A stretch of 64,000 bases of DNA from Malus domestica (GCF_042453785.1 NC_091675.1:50540501-50604500); one strand, 5' to 3'. Positions 32,863 to 46,050 are shown, counted from the first letter of the stretch. The notes: generated by a model from the sequence alone, not told the origin. Program-made: numbers and translations.

Positions 32863-33763
32863 AAATATAAGAATATATCGCATCACAAACTATATGAAAA
32901 TGGAAATAAAGTTAAGCACTTGTCAAATATCGAACAACAAAGCAATAACTTGAAAGGGGATGAGAAATAAAAGCAATCCGGTAAAATTTAAACATATTCA
33001 GGCAAATTCTTGCTAGTGATGAACCACAATACAAATTGTAAAATAAATTGTAAAATGGATAGGCTGTAAAGCTTTAAAATCTTTTTGTATATGATGAATT
33101 AAGTGTATATGTCTAATGCCCTTATGCTGCATTTTAGAAAACAGGTTTTCCTTCCAAAGTAAGAATTTTATTCTCAAATTAATCCTCTCTATACCCAGTT
33201 GATGATGTGATTGCTTTCAAAGGATAAGAATTTATGCTACAACATAAGCTTTTTTTATCTCATCAGAACTACCAAAACGTCAACAGAAAACATTTCCTTC
33301 TGTAAAAATTGATTGAGTTAACCGAACATTGTGAATGAGGGTTTGTCATCCATTATGCCATGTGTAAAGTACTTTTGAATTCTTCGGCTCGCGCACTGTT
33401 CACTTCTGCTAAAATAGATACCCACTTGCATTTTAAATGAAAATAGCATGGGCCTCAAACAGGCCAATATTTATTTTAGGTCCAAATATAGACGCCTTTA
33501 AATGTAATTAAGCCATTAAATTTTGACTTTATTATATTTAAACTTTCACCTTCAAGATTACGCCACCAAATGACCGTTGCATAACCTTTTCTACTAACCC
33601 ACTAACCCTAACGAGCAAATTTTAACGGATATAAAGGGGAACACTCTGCCATTTTTTACTTTACCTTCAATTTCTAGAAAACTCAATTCTTCGAAAAATC
33701 GAAATTTTCATCTTGCGAAACTTTCCATACTAGAAAATTTTCCAACTCTTAATCAATTCATCC
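32863..33763. other. Intergenic, nothing recognised
   Basis: AT-rich DNA between the MITE and the decayed plant-mobile-domain gene. No gene supported. Confidence 0.5.
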
Positions 33764-34530
33764 ATGTTGACTTTAACAGCTTCTCATTCTGAGTCCAGTG
33801 ATGGTCTTACCAGCCTTGGAACTCGACTGTACACTTTCCACAAAGTGCAAGGTGGTTTGAATCTTCGAGTCTACTTTCAACATGGGAAAGCCTACTTTGA
33901 TTCCAACAAGTGCCTGATGTAGTGGAGAACGCGATCAATACTTTCAATTTCAGAATGAGATTGATGTCTCTCACGATTCTGAACATGACTCGGCTATTTG
34001 GTCTGAGACCATCATGCAAGTGTATCGACGTCTCAAAGGATTAGTCTCTCCCTAGAACTTACAATTGATGAAGAAAAAAGACAAGTTAGGGCCACTCTGC
34101 CACCGGTGAAGATTAAGTACTTTTCTTCAGAATTTCAAGCATGTGCAATTTCTTACTCCGGCTTCCTTAACTATTTCAAAAGAAAGTATGATCCTTCTTC
34201 CTTCTCCACCAATAGAGATCAAGAGAACATGTACGTACTTCTTGCTCTATTGGCTGAATAAGTTCAAGTTCCCCAACCCTTCAAAGCGCGTGAAAGTTGA
34301 GTGGATCCCCCTCGTTGAAGCCCTGAATCAATATGATAGTCTAGCCACATGCCCTTTCTTCCTAGCTCATATTTATGCCATGTTAGATAAGATGACTGGG
34401 AAGTAATCTTTCAATACCAATGTTCAAGGACCATTGTGGATGGTTCAATTATGGCTTCAGTGGTACTTATTCGAATTCAGGAACAAGGATATGAACTAGA
34501 TGTAAAGGTGGTTGAGGCCCCAAGTGCAAG
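33764..34530 (+). pseudogene. Plant-mobile-domain (PMD, aminotransferase-like) remnant
   Basis: Starts with ATG 33764 (MLTLTASHSESSDGLTSLG). It then shifts frame more than once and contains several stops, including TAG at 33920 and a TAA after KMTGK at 34404. Later pieces YFLLYWLNKFKFPNP, LATCPFFLAHIYAML and GPLWMVQLWLQWYLFEF follow the order of the plant mobile domain, a domain shared by MAIL-type host proteins and many plant transposons. Probably a dead transposon-linked copy. No functional protein can be made. Confidence 0.7.
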
Positions 34531-34629
34531 TGAACAAGTAGATATTTTTGGATACTCATTGGTCAACAATTAGCACACTTAACAAAATTATTTATGAAAT
34601 ACTAACATAAGAACTACATTGATTTTCAA

Positions 34630-34755
34630 CATTTAAAATGAGGGACTATAATGAGTAGCCTAATTTGGTATCAAACTCGTCATCAACAAGATTCAAACCT
34701 AAGACCACTCACTTTTATGTGAAGAGGAATATCACTAGACCATAATACTAAGTGA
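34630..34755 (-). mobile_element. Degenerate SINE, same head as the NDUFAF5 intron SINE
   Basis: On the minus strand CACTTAGTATTATGGTCTAG and ATATTCCTCTTCAC are nearly identical to the head of the SINE at 30083, followed by a B-box-like GGTTTGAATC. The 3' part has diverged and no A-tail or target duplication is evident. Confidence 0.65.
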
Positions 34756-34795
34756 CATCTATTTTCATTGTTAAAGTATCAAATTCAAGACTTAT

Positions 34796-35650
34796 GGTGT
34801 GTTTACCAAACGGGAGAGGAGTAGGGGGAAACAGAATTGCACTCCTTTGGAAGGATTCCAACGTTTACTAACACATAGGGGATAAAAAAAAGTGTGGGGT
34901 CCACCTAAAATCCGGAATCGAATTCCGAAATTACCCGGAATTGAATTACCGAGATGTAGCTGGTATTTGGATTCCGGGGCAGAAACCTCCATCCGGAACC
35001 AAATTTTTCTTTCCAAAATACCCTTCCATCTTGTGGTTGTCCTCCGCCATCCTCTCCAACAGCCCTATGCAACAACTCTCTGTTGTCTTTCACAATCCTT
35101 TCACTGAATTCAACCTTAACAAGAAGTTATAAGGCCTCAATTCGTCCATTTTGCATAACCTAATCTCCAATCGTTTTGAACTAGCTTTGTAATTGATCCG
35201 CGCTAGACCATGATTTGCCAACGAGACCGCTCCACGCTGGACCATGACTTGCCGATCTATGGGCGGTGGCTATGGGGTAAGTGGGGTGGAGGGCAAGGAA
35301 AGGCGGGGATGGGGGAGGGCTGTTGCGGTTGGGAAAAGGATGAGAGGGGTGGTGTGGGGAAGACAGACAATGGGTTTTTTGTGGTGGGGAAGACAGCAAA
35401 TGGAAATAAGTTAAATACTCTTTAATTATTTTTATATAAATAAATTTTGGTATATAAAATTAGTTTGATTAATTATTTTTTTAACAATAAATTAGTTTGA
35501 TTAATAAGTATAAAAATAACTTATTTATATAAGGGCAATTTAGTAATCAAGCTAATTTAATTTCGATTATAATGAATTAGTAAACAACTTATATGAAACA
35601 AACATTATTATTCTCAAATTCCATACAATTTTAGTAAACAACTTCAACAC
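34796..35650. mobile_element. Possible non-autonomous DNA transposon, ends not fixed
   Basis: Starts near GGTGTGTTTACCAAACGGGAG, a terminal phrase typical of plant MITE-like elements, and contains a G-rich core (35260-35400). A related GTTTACTAA phrase occurs in inverse orientation near 35634. No clean inverted repeats or target duplication could be set. Open frames in the G-rich core are low-complexity and not called. Confidence 0.35.
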
Positions 35651-35837
35651 AAATCTGAGTCTGATTCTACTTCTCCCTCATTCCAATTCCTCTTCAATTC
35701 AATTTATCCTCAATTCAATTCATCACAATAAAAAACCTGAAATACGGACATTCATATTTTGTTTGGACAAAGCGCGCGATAAAGGAAAGCCCATCCTCCG
35801 ACGCCGCAAACCCCCTTTCGCTCGTCTTCTCCGTCTT

Positions 35838-35909
35838 TTATTTCGAACGCTTGGGAGGACACCAGTAAGGTTTTTATTTCGAACGCTTGGGAGGACACCA
35901 GTAAGGTTT
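35838..35909 (+). repeat. 36-bp tandem duplication in the NUP96 5' leader
   Basis: TTTCGAACGCTTGGGAGGAC followed by ACCAGTAAGG is present twice with a 36-bp period (35841 and 35877). It sits in the probable first, untranslated exon of NUP96 and each copy includes a GTAAGG donor-like site. Confidence 0.85.
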
Positions 35910-35969
35910 TTCTGTGCTGTTCTCCGTTGAAGTTCGCAGGCCTCTGATTTTTAGTGTAGGTGCTCTGAA

Positions 35970-36020
35970 ATGGCAGCCGACAAAATTATGGAGGAACTGA
36001 AAGTGGTCTCAAATGCTTGA
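35970..36020 (+). promoter_or_regulatory. Upstream ORF in the NUP96 leader
   Basis: ATG 35970 opens a 16-codon frame (MAADKIMEELKVVSNA) ending TGA, in a leader exon that ends at a GTAAGT donor (36059). If transcribed as inferred, the main start at 36472 would lie downstream of this uORF, which could lower its translation. Confidence 0.5.
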
Positions 36021-36471
36021 CTTGGCTGAAACCGAGCGGCACAGGAGCTGAATGCACTGTAAGTGTTCACTCAGAGTTCACCGCTGATTTCCTTTGATTT
36101 CTTTTGATTAGTCCATGTTAGTTTTTTACTGGGTCACTGAAGCTAGGGCCTTTGTTTTCCGGTAATTTAGTCTTGCAATTGTGTTGATAGGGTTTTGGGG
36201 TTTAGAGAAGGCCAATTAGGACTAAAATTTTGGGGTTTTTCATGTCAGTTTCTAGTTCTGGGCACCCTTACGGTGGATATTGGTCGCTGATATAACGATT
36301 TCTCCCTTTATTTGGGGAAGAATTATAAGCAACATTTCATGGATGTGTGCCATTGAGAGTAGGAATTTTTAACATTCATGGTTAATGTTCGATTATGTTT
36401 CACATTTTCAGGAACTTGTAGTGAAGTTTATAATATTTGAAGCAACGTATCAATTGTTACAACCCTGCAGA

Positions 36472-39400
36472 ATGGGCATTGATTCTGGAACTCCTCCTAA
36501 TTCACATATTGCATGTCAACACAAGAAACGAAGGGTTTCTCAGGACACTTGCTTTTCTTTGTCTGGGACTTTTAGCCATCTTGAAGCATCTGTACCCTGT
36601 TTACCAACTTTAGAAGCAGCTGATTACTATACGCAGCCCTCTTTAAAGGATTTGGCTGCTCGAGAATATGCAGATCCTGGTTTTTGTAGCCGAGTGTTGG
36701 ACTTCACAGTTGGGAGACTTGGTTATGGCTCTGTCAAGTATCCTGGGAAAACTGACATAAGGTGTTTGGAATTAGATAATATCGTCAAGTTCCACAGACA
36801 CGAGGTAATCGTATATGAAGATGAAGCTGTCAAGCCTTTGGTTGGCCAAGGCCTTAACAAGCCTGCTGAAGTAACTTTGGTTCTGCAAACAAGACCATCA
36901 ACTATTGACGAGAGACAAAAATATAATATTGTGAAAAAGTTGAGGCAGAGTGCGGAGGGACAAGGAGCTCGCTTTATTTCGTTTAATCCAGAGAGCGGGG
37001 AATGGAAATTCTTTGTTCACCATTTCAGCAGATTTGGGTTGAATGAAGATGATGAAGAAGACATCATGATGGAAGATAGTGCTTCAGCTCAAGATCTTGT
37101 GGAAATGAACCATGGTGAGATTTCTGATTGTGATGAAGAAAGCCAAATGGATCCCACTGGAATTGTGCTTTCGCATTCTCTACCTGTACATCTTGGGCTT
37201 GACCCCATAAAGATGAAAGAAATGAGAATGTTGATGTTCCATGATGAGGAAGAGGAGGCTGAGGATTTGAATCATATCCCTGCACATTATAATTCATCCT
37301 TTGCTTCTCAGAGGATGAGTCAGAGATCCACTCCACCAGTTGTGCGAAAAACCCCACTGGCATTGCTAGAGTACAAGCATGGTAATTTTGACTCAAATTC
37401 TCCTGGAGCCATTCTAATGGCCCAAGAAAATAAGGCCATGCCCCCTAAGACATTGAAAGAAGGTTTTAAGCTTGATCTCAAGCATGAAACACCAGTAACC
37501 AGAAAACATTCTTGCAACATAGTTGATGCTGGTTTGTTTATGGGTAAGTCATTTCGAGTAGGATGGGGCCCAAATGGAACCCTTGTCCATGCTGGAACAC
37601 CAGTCGGGAGTAATAGTTCTCCAATGATGCTATCATCCATAATCAATATAGAGAAGGTTGCCATTGACAGTGTTGTTCGAGATGAAAACAACAAAGTTAG
37701 GGAGGAACTTGTTGACATGGCTATTGATTCTCCTTTAGATCTTCACAAGGGAATATCTCATCAGACAAAGGAGATTGAAGTTGGATCATTCAACCTGAGG
37801 CTTCAAAATCTTGTCTCCAACCGTCTGATGCTTCCACAGATTTGTAGGAGCTATGTAGATATTATTGAGAAGCAGCTGGAAGTTCCCAGCCTATCTTCCT
37901 CTGCCCGTTTGGTTTTGACACACCAAATAATGATTTGGGAGTTGATAAAAGTTCTCTTTTCTGATAGGGAAATGGGTGGAAAATTGAAATCTTTGGGTGC
38001 TGATAGTGAGGAAGAAATGGTTCAAGATGTGAAGGAAGCTTCTCAACAAATAGACCTGGAAGCTTTACCTCTTATTCGGAGGGCAGAGTTTAGCTATTGG
38101 TTGCAAGAGAATGTTTCCCATCGAGTACAAGAAAAGATAAGCTCCTTGAATGAGTCCAGTTATCTAGAATATATATTGTTACTTTTGAGTGGGCGTCAGT
38201 TGGATGCTGCTGTGGAACTTGCTGCTTCTCGGGGAGACGTGAGATTGGCTTGTTTGTTGAGTCAGGCCGGTGGGTCCATAGTCAATCGTACTGACGTTGC
38301 CCAACAACTTGATCGTTGGAGGATCAATGGGCTCGATTTCGACTTCATTGAGAAAGACAGGATAAGGCTCTATGAGTTGCTTGCTGGTAATATCCATGGT
38401 GCTTTTCATGATGTTAACGTTGATTGGAAGAGGTTTCTAGGGTTGTTGATGTGGTATCATTTAGAACCTAGCACTTCACTGCCTACGATTTTTCACACCT
38501 ATCAACATCTTCTTGATGATGGTAAGGCTCCATACCCAGTTCCAGTCTACATTGATGAAGGACTGGTAGAAGAGGCTGGGAATTTGAATGCGGCGAAACG
38601 TTATGATCTATCGTATTATCTGATGCTGCTTCATGCCAGTGAAGAAAGTGAAGTTGGCTTTCTGAAGCCCATGTTTAGTGCCTTCTCCTCAACACACGAT
38701 CCACTGGATTACCATATGATCTGGCATCAGCGTGCAGTGTTGGAAGCAGTTGGTGCTATCAGCTCTAAGGATCTTCATGTTCTTGACATGGGATTTGTTA
38801 CCCAGTTGTTGTGTCTTGGGCAATGTCATTGGGCCATCTATGTGGTCCTTCACATGCCCCAATCTGAAGATTTTCCATATCTCCATTCTAATCTTATTCG
38901 GGAAATCTTGTTCCAATATTGTGAATCCTGGAGTTCACAAGAATCACAACGCCAAGCCATTGTAGACTTGGGTATTCCTAAGGCATGGCTTCATGAGGCT
39001 ATGGTATGTCATATATTCTCATTTTACTGATTCAATGTATGGTTGTAATTGTATACAAAAATTTATTTTGATGTCCTATCTTAACATACTTGGAACATAA
39101 ATCATGTTTATGAAAAAACAATGAGCTTAGTATCTTATTGACAATGACTGACCATATATTCACTTTGAAACCCTATTCGAGTTCGAAATGGTTTGTTATT
39201 ACTTTCATTTTAAAACTTCTATTTTTGTCATTTTAAGTCTTTTTCATCTTATTTGAAATCTTATGGGAATCCATTTGGATGCAAGGATTTAAGACGAGAA
39301 ATTTGGATTTGAGTTGTCAATGTAAATTGCTTATTTGGGGTTTTAAAAAGTATTAATCTCTTATGCCCATGATATTTACAAATAAATTTGATCATGTCGA

Positions 39401-41554
39401 AAAATGTGGGATTGCAAACAAAACCTTTTCTCTTGAATATTACAAAAATCCTCTTTTTTAAATAAGTAAATGCATTATAGATTTTACTAACAATAAAAAA
39501 TTAATATTTCTTTTTCCCACTTTTGAAATGCCATGCTTGACTCTCTCTTTTCTGTTTCGGGAACATGGGAGCCTTTCTTTGAGAAGAAAATTTGTTGGCT
39601 ACCAGTCTGCTGTTATTGTCTTTTAATTTCTTTAGGATTACCAGGCATGTAACAAAGTAAGACAAACATTTTGGTATTTTGTTTTGCAATGCTGTTAATT
39701 AATGCCTCCCCTTTTCTACTGGGGTGAAGCTCAATAAATCATACAATTAAAAATCATATTACTCTGAATTGCTGATAGAGGATATAGGATGTCTGTCCTT
39801 TCTCGTAGCACAAATCTAAATTAAAATTGTAGGATGCTCTAAATTGCTGACAGGCAATAAAATGATCATTGTCATATTTACAACGCATACAAGGGACATT
39901 CTCAATTTCCAGTTTCTGAATCCCAGGGTTTGGAGTTCCCTATGTTGATTCTCATCAGAAGATCACTATTTAAGATTCTAATTAAAAATTCGATGTGTGC
40001 TGAGTTCAAATCTCATGAACAGAAGTTGATATAAAAAAAAAAAAACCAAACTCGATGTCAGCTGTTTTCCTTTAATTTATCTGTGGTTGGTTGCTTATCT
40101 GAAAGTCTTGGAAATGGAAATGGAATTTAGTCTTCCGACGTAATTATTCTACTGTTTGAATGATTTTTTTTTCTTGGATTGCAGGCTGTGTATTTCAATT
40201 ACTATGGGGATCTTGCGAAGGCTCTTGAACACTTTCTTGAATGTGCAAATTGGCAGAGAGCACATACTATTTTCGTAACTTCTGTGGCTCCCAAATTATT
40301 CTTGTCTGGTATGGTTTAATAACTTTAATAACTTCTCTTTCCATTTAGTTTCATTATGTCTTTCTTAAGTTCGGGATGTACTCTAGTTGAAGCACTGATT
40401 AGGAATCTGTTATAGCAAAGTATACTTTTCATTCTGTTGTTAAGTATATGCATATAACTTGAACAGTTTATTTCTTTGACCTATTGAATTTAGAAGCAGG
40501 TAGTTGATTGGTTTAGGGATGATGTACCTTTAACTGATTTTGTTCCCAAAATTTTGAATATATGAACTATTCACTCACTAGATTTGGGCCTCAATTGCTT
40601 TAGTTAATATGGTTTGTAATTTTGTTTTTCCTTTTCTGAATGCAGTCGAACACTCAGATATATGGAGAATTGCAACTTCCATGGAGGACCACAAATCAGA
40701 AATTGAAAATTGGGACCTCGGAGCTGGGATTTATATTTCATTCTATTCGATTAGAAGTTCATTGCAGGATGTGAACGATACCATGAATCAAATGGTATGA
40801 CAGCTTATCCTACTTGATAAGATTATAAATGTTTTGTAGATCTGCATGATAGTCAACCCTGCATTATAGTAAATACCCAATTGGCTATTGATAAGATTCA
40901 ATGCAACGGGATCTTTATGATGTCAAAAGGCTTAGAAAATGATGATATTTCTTTTCTTTTTATGTTTTAATATATTTGTGAAAGGGATACTCATACTCTA
41001 GGCCCAAATCGATGCCATGTACTCGAGAATAAATTGGGGTAGTTATTTGGTATTTGGTCTTTCTTTTTCCAATGAGTGCTCAGCACTGTGTTATGTATGC
41101 TGCAGGATTCACTTGAAAGCAGAAATTCTGCTTGTAGAGAATTTCTTGGTCAGTTAAACCAGTCTTTGGCTGTTTGGGGTGTCAGGTTACCAATTGATGT
41201 GAGGTACGTTCAACAACCCTTGACTGAGCTTTTGCACGGATCAAAGAAAAATTGTTTGGTTTTATTAAGCCAACTCACTCTTGTTATTACTGTGATATTT
41301 TAATTTTCGTCGTAGCTTGCTCTACAGTTATCATGAAATTTACATATTTACCAAACAGGGTAGTATATTCGAAGATGGCGGACGAGATATGCAATTTGCT
41401 TTTATCTGATATTGGCGAGGGACCAACACGAGATGTTCAATTAAGTTGCTTTGACACTGTTTTTAGTGCTCCCATTCCTGAAGACAATCGCTCGAGCCAT
41501 TTGCAAGAGGCAGTGTCTCTCTTTACATGCTTTCTTTCAGAGGTTGCTACGTAG
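36472..41554 (+). CDS. NUP96: Nuclear pore complex protein NUP96 (MOS3/SAR3-type)
   Basis: Scaffold nucleoporin of the Nup107-160 (Y) complex, at the nuclear envelope, needed for mRNA export and, in Arabidopsis (MOS3/SAR3), for immunity and auxin responses. Five coding exons: 36472-39003 (844 codons uninterrupted), 40185-40308, 40646-40794, 41106-41203 and 41359-41554, stop TAG; 1032 aa, close to the ~1040 aa of the Arabidopsis protein. The N-terminal Nucleoporin2/autopeptidase-like domain (about 60-190) ends with HHFSRFGL at 183-190. An acidic linker (EDDEEDIMMEDS) and low-complexity region follow. The Nup96/SAC3-like helical domain covers roughly 470-1030 (YVDIIEKQLEVPSLSSSARL, YILLLLSGRQLDAAVELAAS, IFHTYQHLLDDGK). 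ATG 36472 was chosen because the family-type start HIACQHKKRRVS follows it; a splice acceptor (CAG, 36468-36470) may directly precede it. Confidence 0.95.
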
Positions 41555-41670
41555 GTTTCCCCCTTTTTGCGTGGCATGCGAAAATTGAGCTCTCTAGTGC
41601 TTTTTCATGGTAGATTGATCAATGGAGAGATCCGCGGCACTTCGTTCGCTGAAACTATAAAAAAGGAAGT

Positions 41671-41722
41671 TTTCAAGTTCAAGTTCGGGTTCGGGTTCGG
41701 GTTCTGGTTCTGGTTTGTTTTT
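41671..41722. repeat. (GGGTTC)n-like short repeat in NUP96 3' region
   Basis: TTCAAGTTC followed by repeated TTCGGG and TTCTGG hexamers, just after the NUP96 stop codon. It is simple-sequence DNA in the probable 3' UTR. Confidence 0.75.
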
Positions 41723-42883
41723 GTTTTCTCGCAAGGCCTTATTGTTTGCTTCAACAGCAATCTTCTCTGTAGTTGGTCTATTCCGGACATGCATTGTTCA
41801 TGAGTTTTGTGGTACAAAAGCTATTTTCCTAGTTTGTTAATTGTACCCTAAAATTAACTATTTGTTCCCTTTTTCATCATGAGATACGAACATGATAAGG
41901 GTAAATAGGTCCATAAATTTTATTTGAAAAATAAATAAATAAATAAATCACCATTGACTCAAACAAACGAAAAATAGACCTTTTTTTTTTCTTCACATTA
42001 TTTCGTTCATGAAAATGAAATAAACTGAGTAATGCGAGATGAAAAGATGGTGGTATGAGGGGGAAGAAATAAAGAAAGTTAATGAGATCAAAATCTTAAA
42101 AACGAAAACAATTTTTAATTGTCAAACAGTGTAAATTCCATTTTAAGAAATTAAAAAATAAAAACCAAATAATTATGGAACGGCCAGATTTTGATTTGAC
42201 CGAGTTGGCAAGCGCACTCAAGTTCGAATTGTTTTTGTTGTTGTTTTCTTCGTAGTTTAGATGAATTAAGACATGATAAAAGGAGTAATTTTGTTAATGA
42301 TTGTTATTTTCCTTCATGTGTTTACTAAAAGAACATATTTGAAGGGAATGGTTATAATTTGTGTTTATTAACAAAACAATAAAAATAACTAATTTTGGAA
42401 ACGTGGTTTGATATAGAGGATTGAATTAGTCAAGAATAAAATTTATCCATTCTAATCCTCCATGGGAAAAAATTTCTTTATGTCTAATTCCTTTAATGTA
42501 TTCCTTCTGTTGTTATTTCATTAGTTGGCACACGTGATAATATACTGTGGCATGTAAGTTGTTGTTTTGTGACCAATGACAGCGTCGCTAGGATTGTACG
42601 AGAGATTTTTCAATGTGACTGATACATGAGATGGTACATCATGTGTTACTATACAAATAATGAGATATATGTGCTAAAAAATTAATAACTTAAAACAATA
42701 AAATTTCTCACTATTCCTATTAAAACATATGATGTAGCAATTGTATTCCGTCACAATTAAAATTTTTTCTCAGGAATACGAAGATGGAGAGAGATTTTTA
42801 AAGATTGCGAAGCAAAAGCAAGCGCTGGTAACCACCCAACAGGCAACAACTCAACTGAAACAGCAGAGAAGCAAGGTCCAAAC
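41723..42883. other. Intergenic with one MITE
   Basis: AT-rich spacer between NUP96 and the thioredoxin-like gene. The only element seen is the MITE at 42599-42775; the final ~100 bp is the 5' UTR/promoter of the next gene. Confidence 0.5.
42599..42775. mobile_element. AT-rich MITE, copy 1 of a family seen twice
   Basis: Left end GAGAGATTTTTCAATGTGAC and right end GTCACAATTAAAATTTTTTC are approximate inverted repeats. The interior has ACATCATGTGTTACTATACA and AATAATGAGATATATGTG. A related sequence occurs at 58575-58760 (CATTATGTGTTATTATACA). It is 110 bp 5' of the thioredoxin-like start codon. Confidence 0.65.
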
Positions 42884-45076
42884 ATGTCACTAGCATCTCT
42901 GACGTCGTGCTCTCAAACACTAGTCTACTACTCTTCCTCCAAGCCGCCGCCTTCTCCGCCTAAGCCTCCGCCTCCGCCTCACAGTTTCCTCCCACATGCC
43001 CACAATTCTCCATTAACTCCAAACACTTCAATTCCAGTTTCTACTCTCAAACTCTCTCCATATTCTTCAACATTGCTGACAAATGGGAACTGGGTTCCTC
43101 GCAGAAACAGATTTCTTCCAGCAAATTCAGCCGACTCCGACGCACAAAACGAATCGGCAACCGGCGAAAATGGCGGCAACCCATCAACCAGCTTTCTCTC
43201 TTTGCTTTGTCCCCTGCTCAAGCTCTTCTCCGTCGGTCTCTCCTATCCTTTTCTTTTCCTTTCCTTTCACTATAGTGTAACAAAACCTATGCATGCAAGG
43301 CATATAGCTAATTGATTTTGTTAGTATGGGTTGGTCTTTTTTTTATCTCTAGTTTTTGCTAATTACTAATGTCACTTGAATGTGAAGATACTCTTGTTTA
43401 TGATACTAGCTCTATCAAATTGTTGTTGCTTCTTCAAAGTTCATACAACTCAATTTGATACTCTTGTTTATGATACAAAATTGAGATGCTGTGTTGATCT
43501 TTTGGCATTTGTTCACCATTGTTTTCGTCTTGTTTCGTGCAGGGAGGAGATCCCTCTCAAGAACGGAACTTTACTTTGGAGGTAATCACTTTAAAAATTC
43601 TTTCTCAATGACAGAACTTTACATTGATCGTTTTTTCCTACATTGAAATTGCAGTGGCTAAAGAACCATTGGACTGTAACTTTACAATTTAATAGCATTG
43701 GATTGGAATATAACTTCATCACAGCTTTTGATTCCCTTCAGTGTGTGTTTGATTTTCTGCCCTATAGGTGTTGTAAACATCCATGGATTTGTGTCTAACC
43801 ATAATCTTTCATTAGGAATATGCATATCTGTGAACAACTTACCTCTTAGCTGATCCTAATTGACTTCCATTGTTTTGGATCTCAAAATAGGTAGCTACGT
43901 CTTCGTTGTCTACCTTGGCTAGATTCCCTTGGGGTTCAAGATCTCTGTCAAATAATATGGACAGCCAGGAGATCACTACCTTGGATCCTCCTTTGCGTTT
44001 GCAGCTTTTTGAATTTGGTAAGCTTTTCTTTGTGATTATAAGACTACAAATAAAGTAATTGTAGCTTTGTTTTGTTTGGAGTTTTAGTGTTGTGGACAAC
44101 GATTTTCACCATTGAGGTTACCAATGTACCAAACATGGTATAAATTTGTTTAGTGGACCGATCAAAGGCTATAAACTTGTGTATTAGCATGATTAGCATA
44201 TGACTAAGAACTAAGAAGCCAATTGTTTTGTTGGCAATATGAATATTTCTACACTAGTTCTTACTGTTTGGTACAGTCTATTTCATTGTTGACTTAACTT
44301 CATCGTGGAATATAATCTTTCCCTTGTTGAATTCCTGAACTGGTTTTGTCAACAGAGGCTTGCCCTTTTTGCAGGAGGGTTAGAGAAGCTTTGACTGAGC
44401 TCGATCTTTCTGTAGAGGTGAGTAACACGTATCAATTCAACCAGTAATCGTAGTGGTTATTCCTTGTTGATGCTTAGTTGGTATTTGGATTTTCAAATGT
44501 CAAGTGTAAACGCACATTTGCAGGTATATCCTTGTCCAAAAGGTTCGGTAAGACATAGAGAAATGGTTAAAAGATTCGGTGGCAAAGAGCTGTATGCAAT
44601 TCTCATTTCTTTAATCTTTATACCATCTAGAAAGATTTTGTTGTCTTTCTGATTATATTTTCTGAAAGTTGAATCAAGTCTAATTGGAGCTAAGTTTGTA
44701 TTGAGGTCAGGTTATTATATGTATCTCAAATTGGAACTAACGGATGATAACTGAGAGCATATTTAACACAACTAAATCCACCAAACGTGACTGTATTATT
44801 ATTTTGTTTAACTTTAACATGCTTGTATCATCCATTTTCTTGCCTAGAAGGTCATTATTATGGCTACTACTAGCTTTTGTTGCAGTGCCTCTTCATCTCC
44901 TTTGAAACTGGAATTGTGAATATTCTCATGCAGGTTTCCTTTTCTCATTGATCCAAATACTGGTATTTCAATGTATGAAAGCGGTAAGTTATTAAACTTT
45001 GTTTCACATGGATTCCACTCCATCTCTTTGTATACCGGTCTCTTTCTGTGTGTATGTCTCTCTGTCTCTCTGTCTC

Positions 45077-45137
<61 letters not shown>

Positions 45138-46050
45138 GAGATTGCACTCCATGTATGAAAGTGGTAACCAATTGTAAAGCTGTACTGTCTTCTAGATTAG
45201 CATGGGTGGTTTAATTGTAAAGCTATTTCATCTGAATGCTCTGTACTATAGGTAAATAAAACATCTCCAAACTTCGCCTCAACAATTGTCAAGTTCATTT
45301 AATCAATAGGTTTTATGAGCAACATCATCATACTTCGTAATTCTTGGTTTTTCTTCTTGGTTTTTATCTTCTTAGACAAGCTATTTGCTTCTACATTTTC
45401 TTTTCACCTACATTCTTTTCTTCTCTGTTTTAACATGGTATAGAATCAATAATTAGTCCCATCGTTGGGGGAGTATCAGCAAGTGCTTACATCAATACAT
45501 CTACATTTAGTGTAGCTAAATGTTGTAATTGAGAGCGTTTTTCTGCACTGTATTTGAAGTTTAACTAAGTCTGCATAGAGTTTTATGCTCAATAATGTAC
45601 ATTGAACTTGTACCTATGAGTGTTTAGTCTAGTGGTCAGGCCCTTGGTTTGTTACCAGGAGGTCTGGGGTTCGACACCTCCCAAGCTACCCACCTAGCAA
45701 TTGCTAGAGTTTCTTGCTTCCCAAATGTTGTGGGGTCAGGCGGGGAGCCTAGTGATTAGTCAGGTCAAAGATCCGGAGACAGCGGATTAAAAAAAAAAAA
45801 AAAAAAAAGTACATTGAACTTGTAACATTATGCTGATTCATGTTTTATCTTACGTTAAAAAAGGTCGTACCCAGTGCACAAGGCTCGCACAATGTTTTAT
45901 CTTACGTTGTTTGAAATTATTTTATCAAGGTTGTATTATTTGCAACCTTATTACTTTTGATTACAGGTGAAATTGTGAAATACCTATTCCAGCAATATGG
46001 TAAAGGCAGAAAGCCTTCAGTGGGGCTTTTGGAAAGGTATTGAACCTTGG

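Noticed and set aside
35177-35425. G-rich ORFs on both strands
   Set aside because: Low-complexity G/C-skewed core of a putative transposon; no domain and no splice partners.
40003-40055. Possible truncated SINE in the NUP96 intron (GAGTTCAAATCTC plus A-tail)
   Set aside because: Only a B-box-like phrase and an A-run are present, and the flanking repeats (AAATTCGATGTG / AAACTCGATGTC) match imperfectly.
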